Part shown: one piece after another, positions 1 through 8,070 of the stretch
Numbering within the stretch: position 1 is the first letter of the stretch
Layout of the letters: every line of letters starts with the position of its first letter
Assembly: GCA_016215155.1 (NCBI GenBank)
Contig: JACRLQ010000052.1
Coordinates: forward strand, 1 to 64,000
Direction: 5' to 3'
Length of the DNA: 64,000 bases
Source of the DNA: Nitrospirota bacterium
GTDB lineage: Bacteria > Nitrospirota > Thermodesulfovibrionia > Thermodesulfovibrionales > UBA6898
Program-made: the position numbers and the translations under genes
Notes under the pieces: model-generated
What the model was told of the DNA's origin: nothing
The model's database searches: none
The model's input: the letters and a program-made list of their open reading frames with translations, nothing else

Positions 1-567
1 GTGCTCCTGCTTCTGGGGTTTTACGGCCTGTTCTTCGAGCTGGCCTCTCCGGGGGCCGTCCTGCCGGGTATAGTCGGGGGAATATGTCTTTTGCTGGCGT
101 TATATTCGTTTCAGACCCTGCCGGTAAACTATGTGGGTTTTCTGCTCATCGTGCTCGCGATCGTATTTTTCATCCTTGAGATAAAGATAGTTTCCCACGG
201 CTTCCTCACAATCGGGGGGATTACGGCGATGGTTATAGGTTCCCAGATGCTTTTTGACACAAAGGGGGCGGATGTAAGGCTTTCTTTCTGGGTCATCCTC
301 CCGGCTGTTGCGATGACGGCGTTATTTTTTGTGGTTGTACTGGGCCTTGTTATAAAGGCCCACAGGAGAAAGCCCCTGACCGGGGCCGAGGGGCTCATCG
401 GCCTCGAGGGCATTGTCACGAGCGATATAAGCGGCAGCGAAGTTATGGTATCATTACATGGAGAACTTTGGTCGGCGTCCTCTGACGGGCCTTTGTCAAA
501 GGGCGATAAAGTGGTTGTTGAGGCCGTGTCTGACCTGCATCTGAAGGTCAGAAAAAAGGTCAACTGA
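1..567 (+). CDS. NfeD family membrane protein, C-terminal part (cut by window edge)
   Basis: The reading frame is open to the left edge, so the true start is probably outside the window. What remains is about four hydrophobic segments (residues about 1-18, 23-38, 45-62 and 95-117) followed by a small soluble beta domain (about 125-188) with the run '[12 protein letters not shown]', typical of the OB-fold at the end of NfeD proteins. In NfeD1-type proteins a ClpP-like serine protease domain precedes this part; it is not visible here. The next gene encodes a slipin, the standard NfeD partner, which supports the call. The pair is thought to act in membrane microdomain or membrane-protein quality control. 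Confidence 0.88.
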   Translation: MLLLLGFYGLFFELASPGAVLPGIVGGICLLLALYSFQTLPVNYVGFLLIVLAIVFFILEIKIVSHGFLTIGGITAMVIGSQMLFDTKGADVRLSFWVILPAVAMTALFFVVVLGLVIKAHRRKPLTGAEGLIGLEGIVTSDISGSEVMVSLHGELWSASSDGPLSKGDKVVVEAVSDLHLKVRKKVN

Positions 568-589
568 AGCAGCAGAAATGGAGGTTGGT

Positions 590-1363
590 ATGCCGTCAAT
601 ACAGCCGTTTAGCATAGGGCTTATCATGGTATTGTTTTTTGTTTTTTATTTCTTCTACAGTGCCATAAAGATTTTGAAGGAATATGAAAGAGGCGTCGTA
701 TTCAGGCTTGGAAGGATAATCCCCATAAAGGGGCCCGGCATTGTGATAATCCTGCCTCTGGGCATAGACAAACTCGTCAGGGTCGGCTTAAGGACGGTGA
801 CGATGGACGTCCCGCCGCAGGACATAATTACAAAGGATAACATTACGGTAAAGGTCAACGCGGTTGTTTACTTCAGGGTAATAGACCCTACCCGTGCGAT
901 TACTGAGGTCGAGGATTACTATTACGCGACGTCCCAGATCGCCCAGACGACCCTCAGAAGCACCCTCGGACAGAGCCAGCTGGATGATCTTCTTTCCAAA
1001 CGGGACGAAGTCAACGCCGCGCTCCAGAAGGTGATCGATTTTCAGACCGAACCCTGGGGCATCAAGGTGACGTCGGTCGAGGTCAAAAATGTCGACCTTC
1101 CGCAGGAGATGATGAGGGCCATCGCCCGTCAGGCTGAGGCCGAGCGTGAAAGAAGGGCCAAGGTCATCCATGCCGAAGGAGAGTTCCAGGCCTCGCAGAA
1201 GCTGGCGGACGCCGCAAAGATAATTGCCTCCGAGTCGGGGGCCCTGCAACTGAGGTTCCTGCAGACACTCACCGAAATAGCTACAGAGAAGAACTCCACG
1301 ATCATCTTCCCCGTGCCTATAGACCTTATCAAACCTTTCCTCGATAAGGCAGGGAAAGGGTGA
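590..1363 (+). CDS. Slipin / stomatin-like SPFH-domain membrane protein
   Basis: A 257-residue protein with one N-terminal membrane helix (about residues 6-24), then an SPFH/Band 7 domain containing '[12 protein letters not shown]' and '[13 protein letters not shown]', and an Ala/Glu-rich helical C-terminus ('[17 protein letters not shown]'). This is the bacterial slipin layout. I chose ATG 590 because GGAGGT lies at 580-585, directly upstream; an in-frame ATG at 578 overlaps that ribosome-binding site. The gene follows NfeD by about 20 bases, the conserved NfeD-slipin operon. It probably forms oligomers on the inner membrane; the substrate is unknown. Confidence 0.93.
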   Translation: MPSIQPFSIGLIMVLFFVFYFFYSAIKILKEYERGVVFRLGRIIPIKGPGIVIILPLGIDKLVRVGLRTVTMDVPPQDIITKDNITVKVNAVVYFRVIDPTRAITEVEDYYYATSQIAQTTLRSTLGQSQLDDLLSKRDEVNAALQKVIDFQTEPWGIKVTSVEVKNVDLPQEMMRAIARQAEAERERRAKVIHAEGEFQASQKLADAAKIIASESGALQLRFLQTLTEIATEKNSTIIFPVPIDLIKPFLDKAGKG

Positions 1364-1484
1364 AAATATAGTTACCTCCAGGAACAAGAAAAAGAACTAC
1401 GGCGTATGGATTAAATTATCCCTCCTGGTTTTATTTTTCCTGGCGCTGTTTATTCTCTATAAAAGCGGCACTTTTCATTTTTTT

Positions 1485-2123
1485 ATGGACAGAGAGAGGA
1501 TGAGGACCTTTCTTGAGTCTCTCGGGCCTCTGTCTTTCGCCGGTTTTATACTTTTGCAGGTCCTGCAGGTCGTCGCCGCCCCTGTCCCCGGTGAGGTAAC
1601 AGGCTTCCTGGGCGGATTTATATATGGTCCCGCCCTGGGTGTCTTTCTTTCGACCATAGGCCTCACGCTTGGGTCTTTCATTGCCTTTTGGCTGTCCAAG
1701 GTTTTTGGCAGGCCTTTTGTCGAGAAGTTTGTCAGAAAAAAGACGATGGCCAAATATGATTATCTGCTCCATCATAAGGGCGCTTTTCTCGTCTTTCTGC
1801 TTTTTCTGATACCCGGTACCCCAAAGGACATCCTCTGTTACATCCTGGGTCTCGGGCACCTTACGACCAAAGAGTTTCTGCTCATCAGCACCATCGGGAG
1901 ATTTGGCGGCACGCTGCTTCTGACCCTTGGCGGCTCGTATATAAGACAGCATCAGTACTACAGGTTTTCCATTTTGCTGGCGGTGGCAATCGTGATTATA
2001 TTTATTTCGATGGTGTATAAAGACAAACTCGAAAGGTTGTTCAGGAAGTGGCATGTAACGTCGCGGAGGGAAACAGGAAGGAAGCTCAGAAGAGATGAAC
2101 GGCATAAGGCCGGTAAAAAATAA
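1485..2123 (+). CDS. TVP38/TMEM64 (DedA-like) membrane protein; true N-terminus probably upstream
   Basis: The 212-residue frame from ATG 1485 contains the VTT/SNARE-associated core: 'PVPGEVTGFLGGFIYGP', several membrane helices, and 'FLLFLIPGTPKDILCYILG', which carries the family's F/LxxxPG motif. The start is doubtful. No ribosome-binding site precedes 1485, while the same frame reads upstream without a stop through a good membrane helix ('LSLLVLFFLALFILY', 1416-1460) that family members have. No ATG, GTG or TTG starts that stretch. A GTG at 1360 overlapping the slipin stop is out of frame by one base next to a short A-run. I report the ATG form and discuss the slip as a finding. The function may be phospholipid scrambling or membrane homeostasis. 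Confidence 0.82.
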   Translation: MDRERMRTFLESLGPLSFAGFILLQVLQVVAAPVPGEVTGFLGGFIYGPALGVFLSTIGLTLGSFIAFWLSKVFGRPFVEKFVRKKTMAKYDYLLHHKGAFLVFLLFLIPGTPKDILCYILGLGHLTTKEFLLISTIGRFGGTLLLTLGGSYIRQHQYYRFSILLAVAIVIIFISMVYKDKLERLFRKWHVTSRRETGRKLRRDERHKAGKK

Positions 2124-2143
2124 AAACGAAGGACGCCCCTTTT

Positions 2144-3124
2144 CTACCAGCGGACCAGCGCTGACGCCCAGGTAAGTCCCCCTCCAAAGGCCTCAAGAAG
2201 CAGATAGTCGCCGTCCTTTACTTTGCCCGAGGCAACGGCCTCGTCCAGGACGATCGGGATCGAGGCAGCCGAGGTGTTCCCGTATTTTTCGAGATTAAGA
2301 AATACTTTCTCCATAGGCAGGTTAAGTCTTTTTGCGGTCGCCTGGATGATCCTCAGATTAGCCTGATGCGGCATTAACAGAGAGAGCTGCGAAGGGTCGA
2401 TCCCGTTTTCAGCAAGGGTATAAGTCGCCAGTTCCTCAAGGGTCCTGACCGCCACCTTGAATGTTTCGTTCCCCTTCATCTTGATCGAGTGAAGCGTCTT
2501 AAGCATCGTCTCCCTCGTGCAGGGATTCCGCGAGCCGCCCCCTGGAAGGCTGATAAGGTCGGACAGACTTCCGTCTGAATAGATATGGGTCGAATATACC
2601 CCTCTTTTTTCCTTTGTCGGTTCCATTATAACCGCGCCGGCCCCGTCGCCAAAGAGGATACAGGTGGACCTGTCGTCCCAGTCTATGAACCGTGAAAGCA
2701 CCTCGGTCCCGACGAGAAGAATCCTGTTGTGCATGCCGGACTTGATCATGCCCTGGGCGATATGCATGCCGTACACAAAACCCGAACAGGCGGCGTTGAG
2801 GTCGAAGGCCGCGGCATTTTTTGCGCCGAGTCTGGCCTGAAGCAGGCAGGCGGTAGACGGGAAGGGCATATCGCCTGTTACCGTGGCGACGATGATAAGG
2901 TCGATGTCCCTGGCCTTGAGGTGCGCCTTTTTAAGGGCCGACACCGAGGCATGGTAGGCGAGGTCGGAAGCGGCCTCGTCATCAGCGGCCATTCTTCGTT
3001 CCCTGATACCGGTCCTCTCAACGATCCATTCGTCAGAGGTGTCCACGATCTTTTCGATATCATGATTTGAGATTATCTTTTCGGGGAGGTACGAGCCGGT
3101 AGAAATAATGCGCGCCCTGATCAT
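2144..3124 (-). CDS. fabH: 3-oxoacyl-ACP synthase III (KAS III)
   Basis: A 326-residue protein, the usual FabH length. It condenses acyl-CoA with malonyl-ACP to start fatty acid synthesis. The catalytic triad is visible: Cys113 in 'AACSGFVYGM', His253 in 'MPHQANLRI' and Asn283 in 'YGNTSAASIP'. The N-terminal 'SDEWIVERTGIRER' is also characteristic. It lies one base after plsX in a minus-strand group of DUF177, rpmF, plsX and fabH, a widely conserved order that couples lipid synthesis to ribosomal protein L32. No fabD, fabG or acpP follows in the window; the operon ends against the convergent TVP38 gene. Confidence 0.97.
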   Translation of the reverse strand: MIRARIISTGSYLPEKIISNHDIEKIVDTSDEWIVERTGIRERRMAADDEAASDLAYHASVSALKKAHLKARDIDLIIVATVTGDMPFPSTACLLQARLGAKNAAAFDLNAACSGFVYGMHIAQGMIKSGMHNRILLVGTEVLSRFIDWDDRSTCILFGDGAGAVIMEPTKEKRGVYSTHIYSDGSLSDLISLPGGGSRNPCTRETMLKTLHSIKMKGNETFKVAVRTLEELATYTLAENGIDPSQLSLLMPHQANLRIIQATAKRLNLPMEKVFLNLEKYGNTSAASIPIVLDEAVASGKVKDGDYLLLEAFGGGLTWASALVRW

Positions 3125-3125
3125 A

Positions 3126-4139
3126 TCATACCTGTGCAGCTGACTTTGAGCAGTTTTCTATGTCTTTTGAAATGGCCTCATGCACTTTCATTCGTGAATA
3201 GTTATTGGCCACCCTCAGGGCGTTTTTTATCGCCTTGGCGGAGGACCTGCCGTGGCTTATGATGCAGGCCCCGTTTATGCCCAGCAGGGGGGCGCCGCCA
3301 TACTCATCATAGTCCGTCCTTTTTTTGAAGTTCCTCAGCGCGGGCTTCAGCATAAGATAGCCGATCCTGCCGGAAGAGCCTGCCGTGATCTCCTGTTTGA
3401 GCATCTTCAGAATGGTCTCGGCGAGGCCTTCGCTGACCTTGAGAACGACGTTTCCAATGAAGCCGTCGCATATTACGACGTCCGCCCTGCCTGAAAAAAT
3501 ATCTTTCCCCTCAATATTGCCCGTGAAGTTCAGTGGGGCATTTTTGAGGAGCTTGAAAGCCTCTTTTGTCAGTTCATTGCCTTTAATGTCCTCTTCCCCG
3601 ATACTCAACAGGGAGACTTTAGGTTCTGTTTTGCCGAGGACGAGCCTGCAATAGGTATTTCCCATGAGGCCGAACTGAAGGAGGTTTTCAGGTCTGCAGT
3701 CGACATTCGCGCCGACATCGAGCAGTAAAAAGGCGTCTTTCAGCGTAGGCATCAGCGTGGCTATGGCCGGTCTGTCGACACCGTTGGAGGTGCCCAGCAC
3801 CATCTTGGAGGTCGCCATTACGACCCCGGAGTGGCCTGCGCTGACAAAGGCGTCGGCCACCCCGGTTTTTACGAGTTCAATCCCTACCCGTATTGACGAG
3901 TCCCTCTTTTTTCTGAGGGCCGTAGAAGGGGAATCATACATCTCCACGACCTGGGACGCATGGATTATCCTTATCCGGGTGGGGTCAAATCTTTTTCCCT
4001 GTAATTCCTGCCTTATTAACGCGTCGTCACCGACCAGGATGACGTCTATACCGTCTTGTTCTTTTACCGTCTCGACCGCCCCCTCAACATTGATTGTAGG
4101 GGCATGGTCTCCCCCCATGGCGTCAAGAGCAATCAGCAT
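3126..4139 (-). CDS. plsX: Phosphate acyltransferase PlsX
   Basis: A 337-residue protein beginning 'LIALDAMGGDHAP', the PlsX signature. Later landmarks are 'FVSAGHSGVVMA', 'LLLDVGANVDCRPENL', 'VVICDGFIGNVVLKVSEG' and 'GGAPLLGINGACIISHG'. PlsX converts acyl-ACP to acyl-phosphate, which PlsY uses for the first acylation of glycerol-3-phosphate at the inner membrane. It sits between rpmF and fabH on the minus strand with gaps of only a few bases, so it is surely co-transcribed with them. Confidence 0.97.
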   Translation of the reverse strand: MLIALDAMGGDHAPTINVEGAVETVKEQDGIDVILVGDDALIRQELQGKRFDPTRIRIIHASQVVEMYDSPSTALRKKRDSSIRVGIELVKTGVADAFVSAGHSGVVMATSKMVLGTSNGVDRPAIATLMPTLKDAFLLLDVGANVDCRPENLLQFGLMGNTYCRLVLGKTEPKVSLLSIGEEDIKGNELTKEAFKLLKNAPLNFTGNIEGKDIFSGRADVVICDGFIGNVVLKVSEGLAETILKMLKQEITAGSSGRIGYLMLKPALRNFKKRTDYDEYGGAPLLGINGACIISHGRSSAKAIKNALRVANNYSRMKVHEAISKDIENCSKSAAQV

Positions 4140-4142
4140 CTT

Positions 4143-4325
4143 TTACTTTTCGATTATCTCAAGAACTTTGTTGCCGTTATATGAGCCGCAGCTCGGACAT
4201 GCCCGGTGAGGCTGCTTTAATTCCTTGCACTCGGGACAGGTCCCGAGGTTGGGGGATTCGCCCTTCCAGTTGGCCCTTCTTTTGTCCCTTCTTGCCTTCG
4301 AATGTCTGCTCGTAGGATTTGCCAA
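4143..4325 (-). CDS. rpmF: 50S ribosomal protein L32
   Basis: A 60-residue basic protein starting 'MANPTSRHSKARRDKRRANW', the L32 N-terminus. Four cysteines (30, 33, 43 and 46, as CPEC and CPSC) make this the zinc-ribbon, C+ form of L32. Bacteria often carry a zinc-independent paralogue as well, but none is seen here. The gene lies three bases before plsX. Confidence 0.97.
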   Translation of the reverse strand: MANPTSRHSKARRDKRRANWKGESPNLGTCPECKELKQPHRACPSCGSYNGNKVLEIIEK

Positions 4326-4328
4326 TTT

Positions 4329-4856
4329 CTACTCCTTTCTGTCATTTAAAAGTTTTTTCAGCACCGCCAGCCTGGGGTCAGTCCTGTCCGCTGCGCAGTT
4401 GCAGCTCCCTGTGTTAAGGTCAATGCCGCATGTAGGGCAGAGTCCTTTACACGCGCTATCGCAAAGCGGCTTCATCTGGATGTTCAGGATGATCTGCTCT
4501 CTGAGCAGTTCGTCAAGATCCAGCTCTCCGGCACGATAAAAACCCATATCCATTTCGTCGTCGCTCAGGACATGTCTTGCGGGGTGGCCTTCAGCCCCTT
4601 CGTCAAATTCCTCGATAGGGTGGTAGACCACGTTCACCGGCAGGTCCAGCCTCTGCCTGAAGTCCCTGAGGCAACGGCTGCACTGCACCTCGATGTCCGC
4701 TCCGAGGTTTCCGCTGACGATTACCTCGCCTCCGGCCTTGGTAAGCTGAACTCTGGAGACAACAGGCGCTACAACGGAAAAAGAATCGGCCTGAATGTTC
4801 TCTTCCAGATCAACGCTGAGGCCTTCCTCCGGTATGTCCGCTATAAGTATCTTCAT
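4329..4856 (-). CDS. YceD/DUF177 family protein
   Basis: A 175-residue protein of the YceD family, which almost always precedes rpmF; the family has been linked to 23S rRNA accumulation. The pattern 'VQCSRCLRDF', then acidic 'DEGAEGHPARHVLSDDEMD', then a Cys cluster near residues 134-155 ('LCDSACKGLCPTCGIDLN') is typical of the longer, Cys-containing forms and suggests metal binding. It is the first gene of the operon. Its start codon lies just downstream of a strong promoter with a dyad. Confidence 0.9.
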   Translation of the reverse strand: MKILIADIPEEGLSVDLEENIQADSFSVVAPVVSRVQLTKAGGEVIVSGNLGADIEVQCSRCLRDFRQRLDLPVNVVYHPIEEFDEGAEGHPARHVLSDDEMDMGFYRAGELDLDELLREQIILNIQMKPLCDSACKGLCPTCGIDLNTGSCNCAADRTDPRLAVLKKLLNDRKE

Positions 4857-4860
4857 GACA

Positions 4861-4905
4861 ATAGGACTGAATATGCCTAAAAATTATAAAGATATTCAGT
4901 CCTAT
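4861..4905. promoter_or_regulatory. Perfect 14-bp inverted repeat straddling the -10 element (likely operator)
   Basis: Arms ATAGGACTGAATAT (4861-4874) and its exact complement (4892-4905) are separated by 17 bases that contain the -10 of the minus-strand promoter. One arm covers the -10/-35 spacer and the other the start-site region. This is the geometry of a repressor operator, although the transcript could also fold the proximal arm. The regulator is unknown; I do not recognise a FapR-type consensus. Confidence 0.62.
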
Positions 4906-4912
4906 AAGTCAA
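4883..4912 (-). promoter_or_regulatory. Promoter of the DUF177-rpmF-plsX-fabH operon
   Basis: Read on the minus strand, TTGACT (4912-4907) and TATAAT (4888-4883) are separated by 18 bases, a near-consensus sigma-70 promoter. Initiation would fall about 20 bases upstream of the DUF177 start codon at 4856. Confidence 0.72.
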
Positions 4913-4983
4913 GAAAACAGGCTCCCTGCTGGGTCTTTCCATAAAGATTGAACTTTCATGCCTTTATATTATTTAATATCAGA

Positions 4984-7560
4984 ATGACCGAGTTGACACC
5001 CCTGATGAAACAGTATCTGGCCATTAAAGAAGAGTATCCTGACTCCATCCTTCTTTTCCGGCTGGGGGATTTCTATGAAATGTTCGGGCCTGACGCGGAG
5101 ACCGCCTCCCGGATCCTTCAGATCGCCCTTACCACCAGGGACAAATCGAAAGAGAACCCGCTGCCCATGTGCGGGGTCCCTTATTTTGCGGTCGACTCCT
5201 ATATTACCAAGCTCATAAGGGCGGGGCATAAGGTGGCGATATGCGAGCAGATGGAAGACCCTAAGGAGGCCAAAGGCATCGTGGCGAGAGGGGTCGTCCG
5301 GGTCATTACTCCCGGCACGCATGTCCCCGAAAGCCCCAAAGAAAATATCTATATCCTGAGTCTGTTCCCGTCGGGCAAAAAACACGGCGTCGCGGCTGCC
5401 GATATATCTACCGGGGAGTTTATCCTGTTCGAGACTGAAGAAAATATCGAGGACGAAGTGGGCAGGTTCGAACCCAAAGAGATTGTTCTGCCGGAGAGCC
5501 TTAAGGACAACAGCTATTACCGGGGGGTGCTCGGGGGTTCTTTCCTGACGGGTCTTGAAGACTATTTTTTCGAATATCCTGACGCCTATGGCGCCCTGCT
5601 AAGACACCTGAGAGTCTCGTCTCTCGATGGTTTCGGTTGTGAAGGCCTGACGGCGGGCATTGCCGCGGCCGGCGCCCTTGTAAGCTACATCGAAAATACC
5701 CAGAAGGGCCTCAGCGCGTTCAGAAAGATATCCACATTGAGGCAGGCCTCTTATATGTTCGTGGATGCGTCAACCCAGCGCAATCTTGAACTCACCCATA
5801 ACCTCAAGGACGGCACGCGTGAGGGGACGCTTTTGTGGGTCCTTGACGAGACCCTTACCCCTATGGGCGGCAGACTCATGAGGACATCATTGCTTCGCCC
5901 CCTTACCGAAATAAATGAGATCACGAGACGGCTCGACGCGGTTGATTCACTGACCTCCGATTTTGAGCTTCTTGAGGAACTAAGGACATCTCTTCGCAAG
6001 GTCCAGGACATCGAACGGCTGCTTACAAGGGTGGTCTCCGGCACTGCTAATGCGCGGGACCTTGTGGCGTTAAAACTTTCGGTCGAAAATTTACCGAAGA
6101 TGCGAAAGTCCTTGTCGCGAGCGCAGGACCCGACTCTCAAATCCCTCTCCGGCATGATATCCGATTTCACGGCCCTGAGGGACCTTATCGAAAGGGGCAT
6201 CACCGACAGTCCTCCTGCCGGCGTCAGGGACGGCGGGGTTATCAGGTCGGGTTTCAGCAGCGATGTCGACAGTCTCCGTGACCTCTCCACTAAAGGCAAG
6301 GACCTTATCGCGGAGACCGAGGCCCGGGAGAAGAAACGTACGGGCATAGCGTCTTTAAAGGTAGGGTACAACAAGATTATCGGGTATTTTATCGAGGTCA
6401 CAAAAACAAACCTGGATCTTGTGCCGGATGATTATATCAGGAAACAGACGCTTGTGAGCAGTGAAAGATACGTGACTCCCGAGCTCAAGGATTATGAAAA
6501 CAGGGTGCTGGGAGCGGAGGAAAGGCTGAAAAATCTGGAGTACGAGGTATTTCAGACTATACTTCACTCCGCGGCAAGGGAGTCAGCGGAACTCCGCAAG
6601 GCGTCGGATTCAGTGGCCGCAACCGATTTTTACGCCGCCCTTGCCGTTGTGGCGAAACGCCATAAATACGTTAAACCCGTCATCTCCGAAGACTGCATCA
6701 TAAGCATTGAAGACGGAAGGCATCCGGTCCTTGAACGGGTCCTTTCGGGAGAACGCTTTATCCCAAACAGCACGCTGCTCGACGGACAGGACAACTCCCT
6801 CCATATCCTGACGGGTCCCAATATGGCCGGGAAATCGACCTATATGCGGCAGGTTGCCCTGATTATGCTGATGGCCCAGATGGGGGGGTTCGTCCCCGCG
6901 TCCTCGGCAAAACTGGGGATAACCGACAGGATCTTCACGCGCATAGGCGCGTCGGATTTCCTTTCGAAGGGACAGAGCACGTTCATGGTAGAGATGATCG
7001 AGGCCGCGAATATTCTCAATAACGCCACTTCCAGGAGCCTTATAGTTCTGGACGAGGTGGGCAGGGGCACCAGCACGTTTGACGGGATCAGCATTGCGTG
7101 GGCCATCGCCGAACATATAATAAAGAAGATCAGGGCCAGGACACTGTTTGCGACGCACTATAATGAACTTACGGAGCTGACGCTTACCCAGGACGGCGCA
7201 AAAAATTATAATGTGTCCGTGAGGGAGTGGGGGGACGAGATAATTTTTCTGAGAAAGATCGAGGAAGGACCCGCCGACAAAAGCTATGGCATACAGGTGG
7301 CGAGGTTGGCCGGAGTTCCCGACAGTGTGCTGGTACGCGCGAAAGAGGTCTTGAGCAACCTCGAAAAAGAAGAGCTCAACGAGACAGGAAGGCCGAAACT
7401 TGCCGGGTCGAAGACAAAAAAAGCGCGTGAGCAACTCGATCTTTTTTCGTCCGTCAGGGAAGCGGTCATCGATGAGCTGGCAAGGATTGATACGGATTCG
7501 CTTACGCCCAAAGAGGCATTGAAAATACTGGCGGGGTTGAAGAAGAAGGTTACATATTAG
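4984..7560 (+). CDS. mutS: DNA mismatch repair protein MutS
   Basis: An 858-residue protein with the full MutS1 layout. The mismatch-binding domain carries 'GDFYEMFG' (about residues 28-35), with the Phe-X-Glu that wedges at the mismatch. Connector, lever and clamp regions follow, then the ABC ATPase with Walker A 'GPNMAGKSTYMRQ' (about 611-623) and Walker B 'LIVLDEVGRGTST' (about 686-698). I place the start at ATG 4984 ('MTELTPLMKQYL'), which matches the family N-terminus; the frame also allows a start at 4948 with 12 extra hydrophobic residues. No strong ribosome-binding site is visible. The gene is divergent from the fatty acid operon; mutL is not in the window. Confidence 0.97.
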   Translation: MTELTPLMKQYLAIKEEYPDSILLFRLGDFYEMFGPDAETASRILQIALTTRDKSKENPLPMCGVPYFAVDSYITKLIRAGHKVAICEQMEDPKEAKGIVARGVVRVITPGTHVPESPKENIYILSLFPSGKKHGVAAADISTGEFILFETEENIEDEVGRFEPKEIVLPESLKDNSYYRGVLGGSFLTGLEDYFFEYPDAYGALLRHLRVSSLDGFGCEGLTAGIAAAGALVSYIENTQKGLSAFRKISTLRQASYMFVDASTQRNLELTHNLKDGTREGTLLWVLDETLTPMGGRLMRTSLLRPLTEINEITRRLDAVDSLTSDFELLEELRTSLRKVQDIERLLTRVVSGTANARDLVALKLSVENLPKMRKSLSRAQDPTLKSLSGMISDFTALRDLIERGITDSPPAGVRDGGVIRSGFSSDVDSLRDLSTKGKDLIAETEAREKKRTGIASLKVGYNKIIGYFIEVTKTNLDLVPDDYIRKQTLVSSERYVTPELKDYENRVLGAEERLKNLEYEVFQTILHSAARESAELRKASDSVAATDFYAALAVVAKRHKYVKPVISEDCIISIEDGRHPVLERVLSGERFIPNSTLLDGQDNSLHILTGPNMAGKSTYMRQVALIMLMAQMGGFVPASSAKLGITDRIFTRIGASDFLSKGQSTFMVEMIEAANILNNATSRSLIVLDEVGRGTSTFDGISIAWAIAEHIIKKIRARTLFATHYNELTELTLTQDGAKNYNVSVREWGDEIIFLRKIEEGPADKSYGIQVARLAGVPDSVLVRAKEVLSNLEKEELNETGRPKLAGSKTKKAREQLDLFSSVREAVIDELARIDTDSLTPKEALKILAGLKKKVTY

Positions 7561-7683
7561 TTTAATTGGCGCTGTTTTCGTGATATATATTGTTTTATAT
7601 TATATCTGACGCATCCGTGCGGGTTTCATCGACAAGATGATCAAGGCGCATGCCGTAACCCGCGGGATTATCAAGGAGGAGAC
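7561..7683 (+). other. mutS-gcvH intergenic leader with a GC-rich inverted repeat
   Basis: This 123-base stretch has an AT-rich first half and a second half with complementary segments GCGGGTT and AACCCGC about 30 bases apart. It ends in a strong AAGGAGGAG site before the gcvH start. It could be a folded mRNA leader. I do not recognise a glycine riboswitch or any other named class. Confidence 0.3.
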
Positions 7684-8070
7684 ATGAACCCTGAAGACAT
7701 TCGATATCACAAGGAGCATACCTGGATCAGAGTTTCGGGAAAGAAGGGGACTGTCGGTATAACCGACTACGCGCAGGACGCACTGGGCGACATCGTGTAT
7801 ATCGACCTCCCTGAAGTCGATCTGCCGGCCGAGGCAAACGCCGAGATATCCGAGATCGAGTCCACCAAGTCGACCTCGGCGGTCATATCTCCGGTGACTG
7901 GCAAGGTCGTTAAGGTCAACGAGGACCTCTCGGAGTCTCCTGAGGTCATAAATGAAGACCCTTACGGAAAAGGTTGGATAGCCGTCATCGAACTCGAAAA
8001 CCCCTCTGAGGTGGACGACCTTATGGATGCCTCCGAATACGAGAAGTATATCGAAGAAGAATTAAAGTGA
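7684..8070 (+). CDS. gcvH: Glycine cleavage system H protein (lipoyl carrier)
   Basis: A 128-residue lipoyl-domain protein. The lipoylation site is Lys62 in 'EIESTKSTSAV', the conserved GcvH context. The start is fixed by AAGGAGGAG a few bases upstream. H protein carries the aminomethyl group between the P, T and L proteins of glycine cleavage. Here it is followed directly by lpdA (the L protein, overlapping by 4 bases), but gcvT and gcvP are absent. They may lie elsewhere, or the H protein may serve another lipoyl role. Confidence 0.95.
   Translation: MNPEDIRYHKEHTWIRVSGKKGTVGITDYAQDALGDIVYIDLPEVDLPAEANAEISEIESTKSTSAVISPVTGKVVKVNEDLSESPEVINEDPYGKGWIAVIELENPSEVDDLMDASEYEKYIEEELK

Noticed and set aside
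788-1387. Antisense frame over the slipin gene
   Set aside because: Sense slipin is well supported; the antisense product shows no domain.
6610-7434. Antisense frame within mutS
   Set aside because: Covers the conserved ATPase domain of MutS; it is a shadow with no family features.
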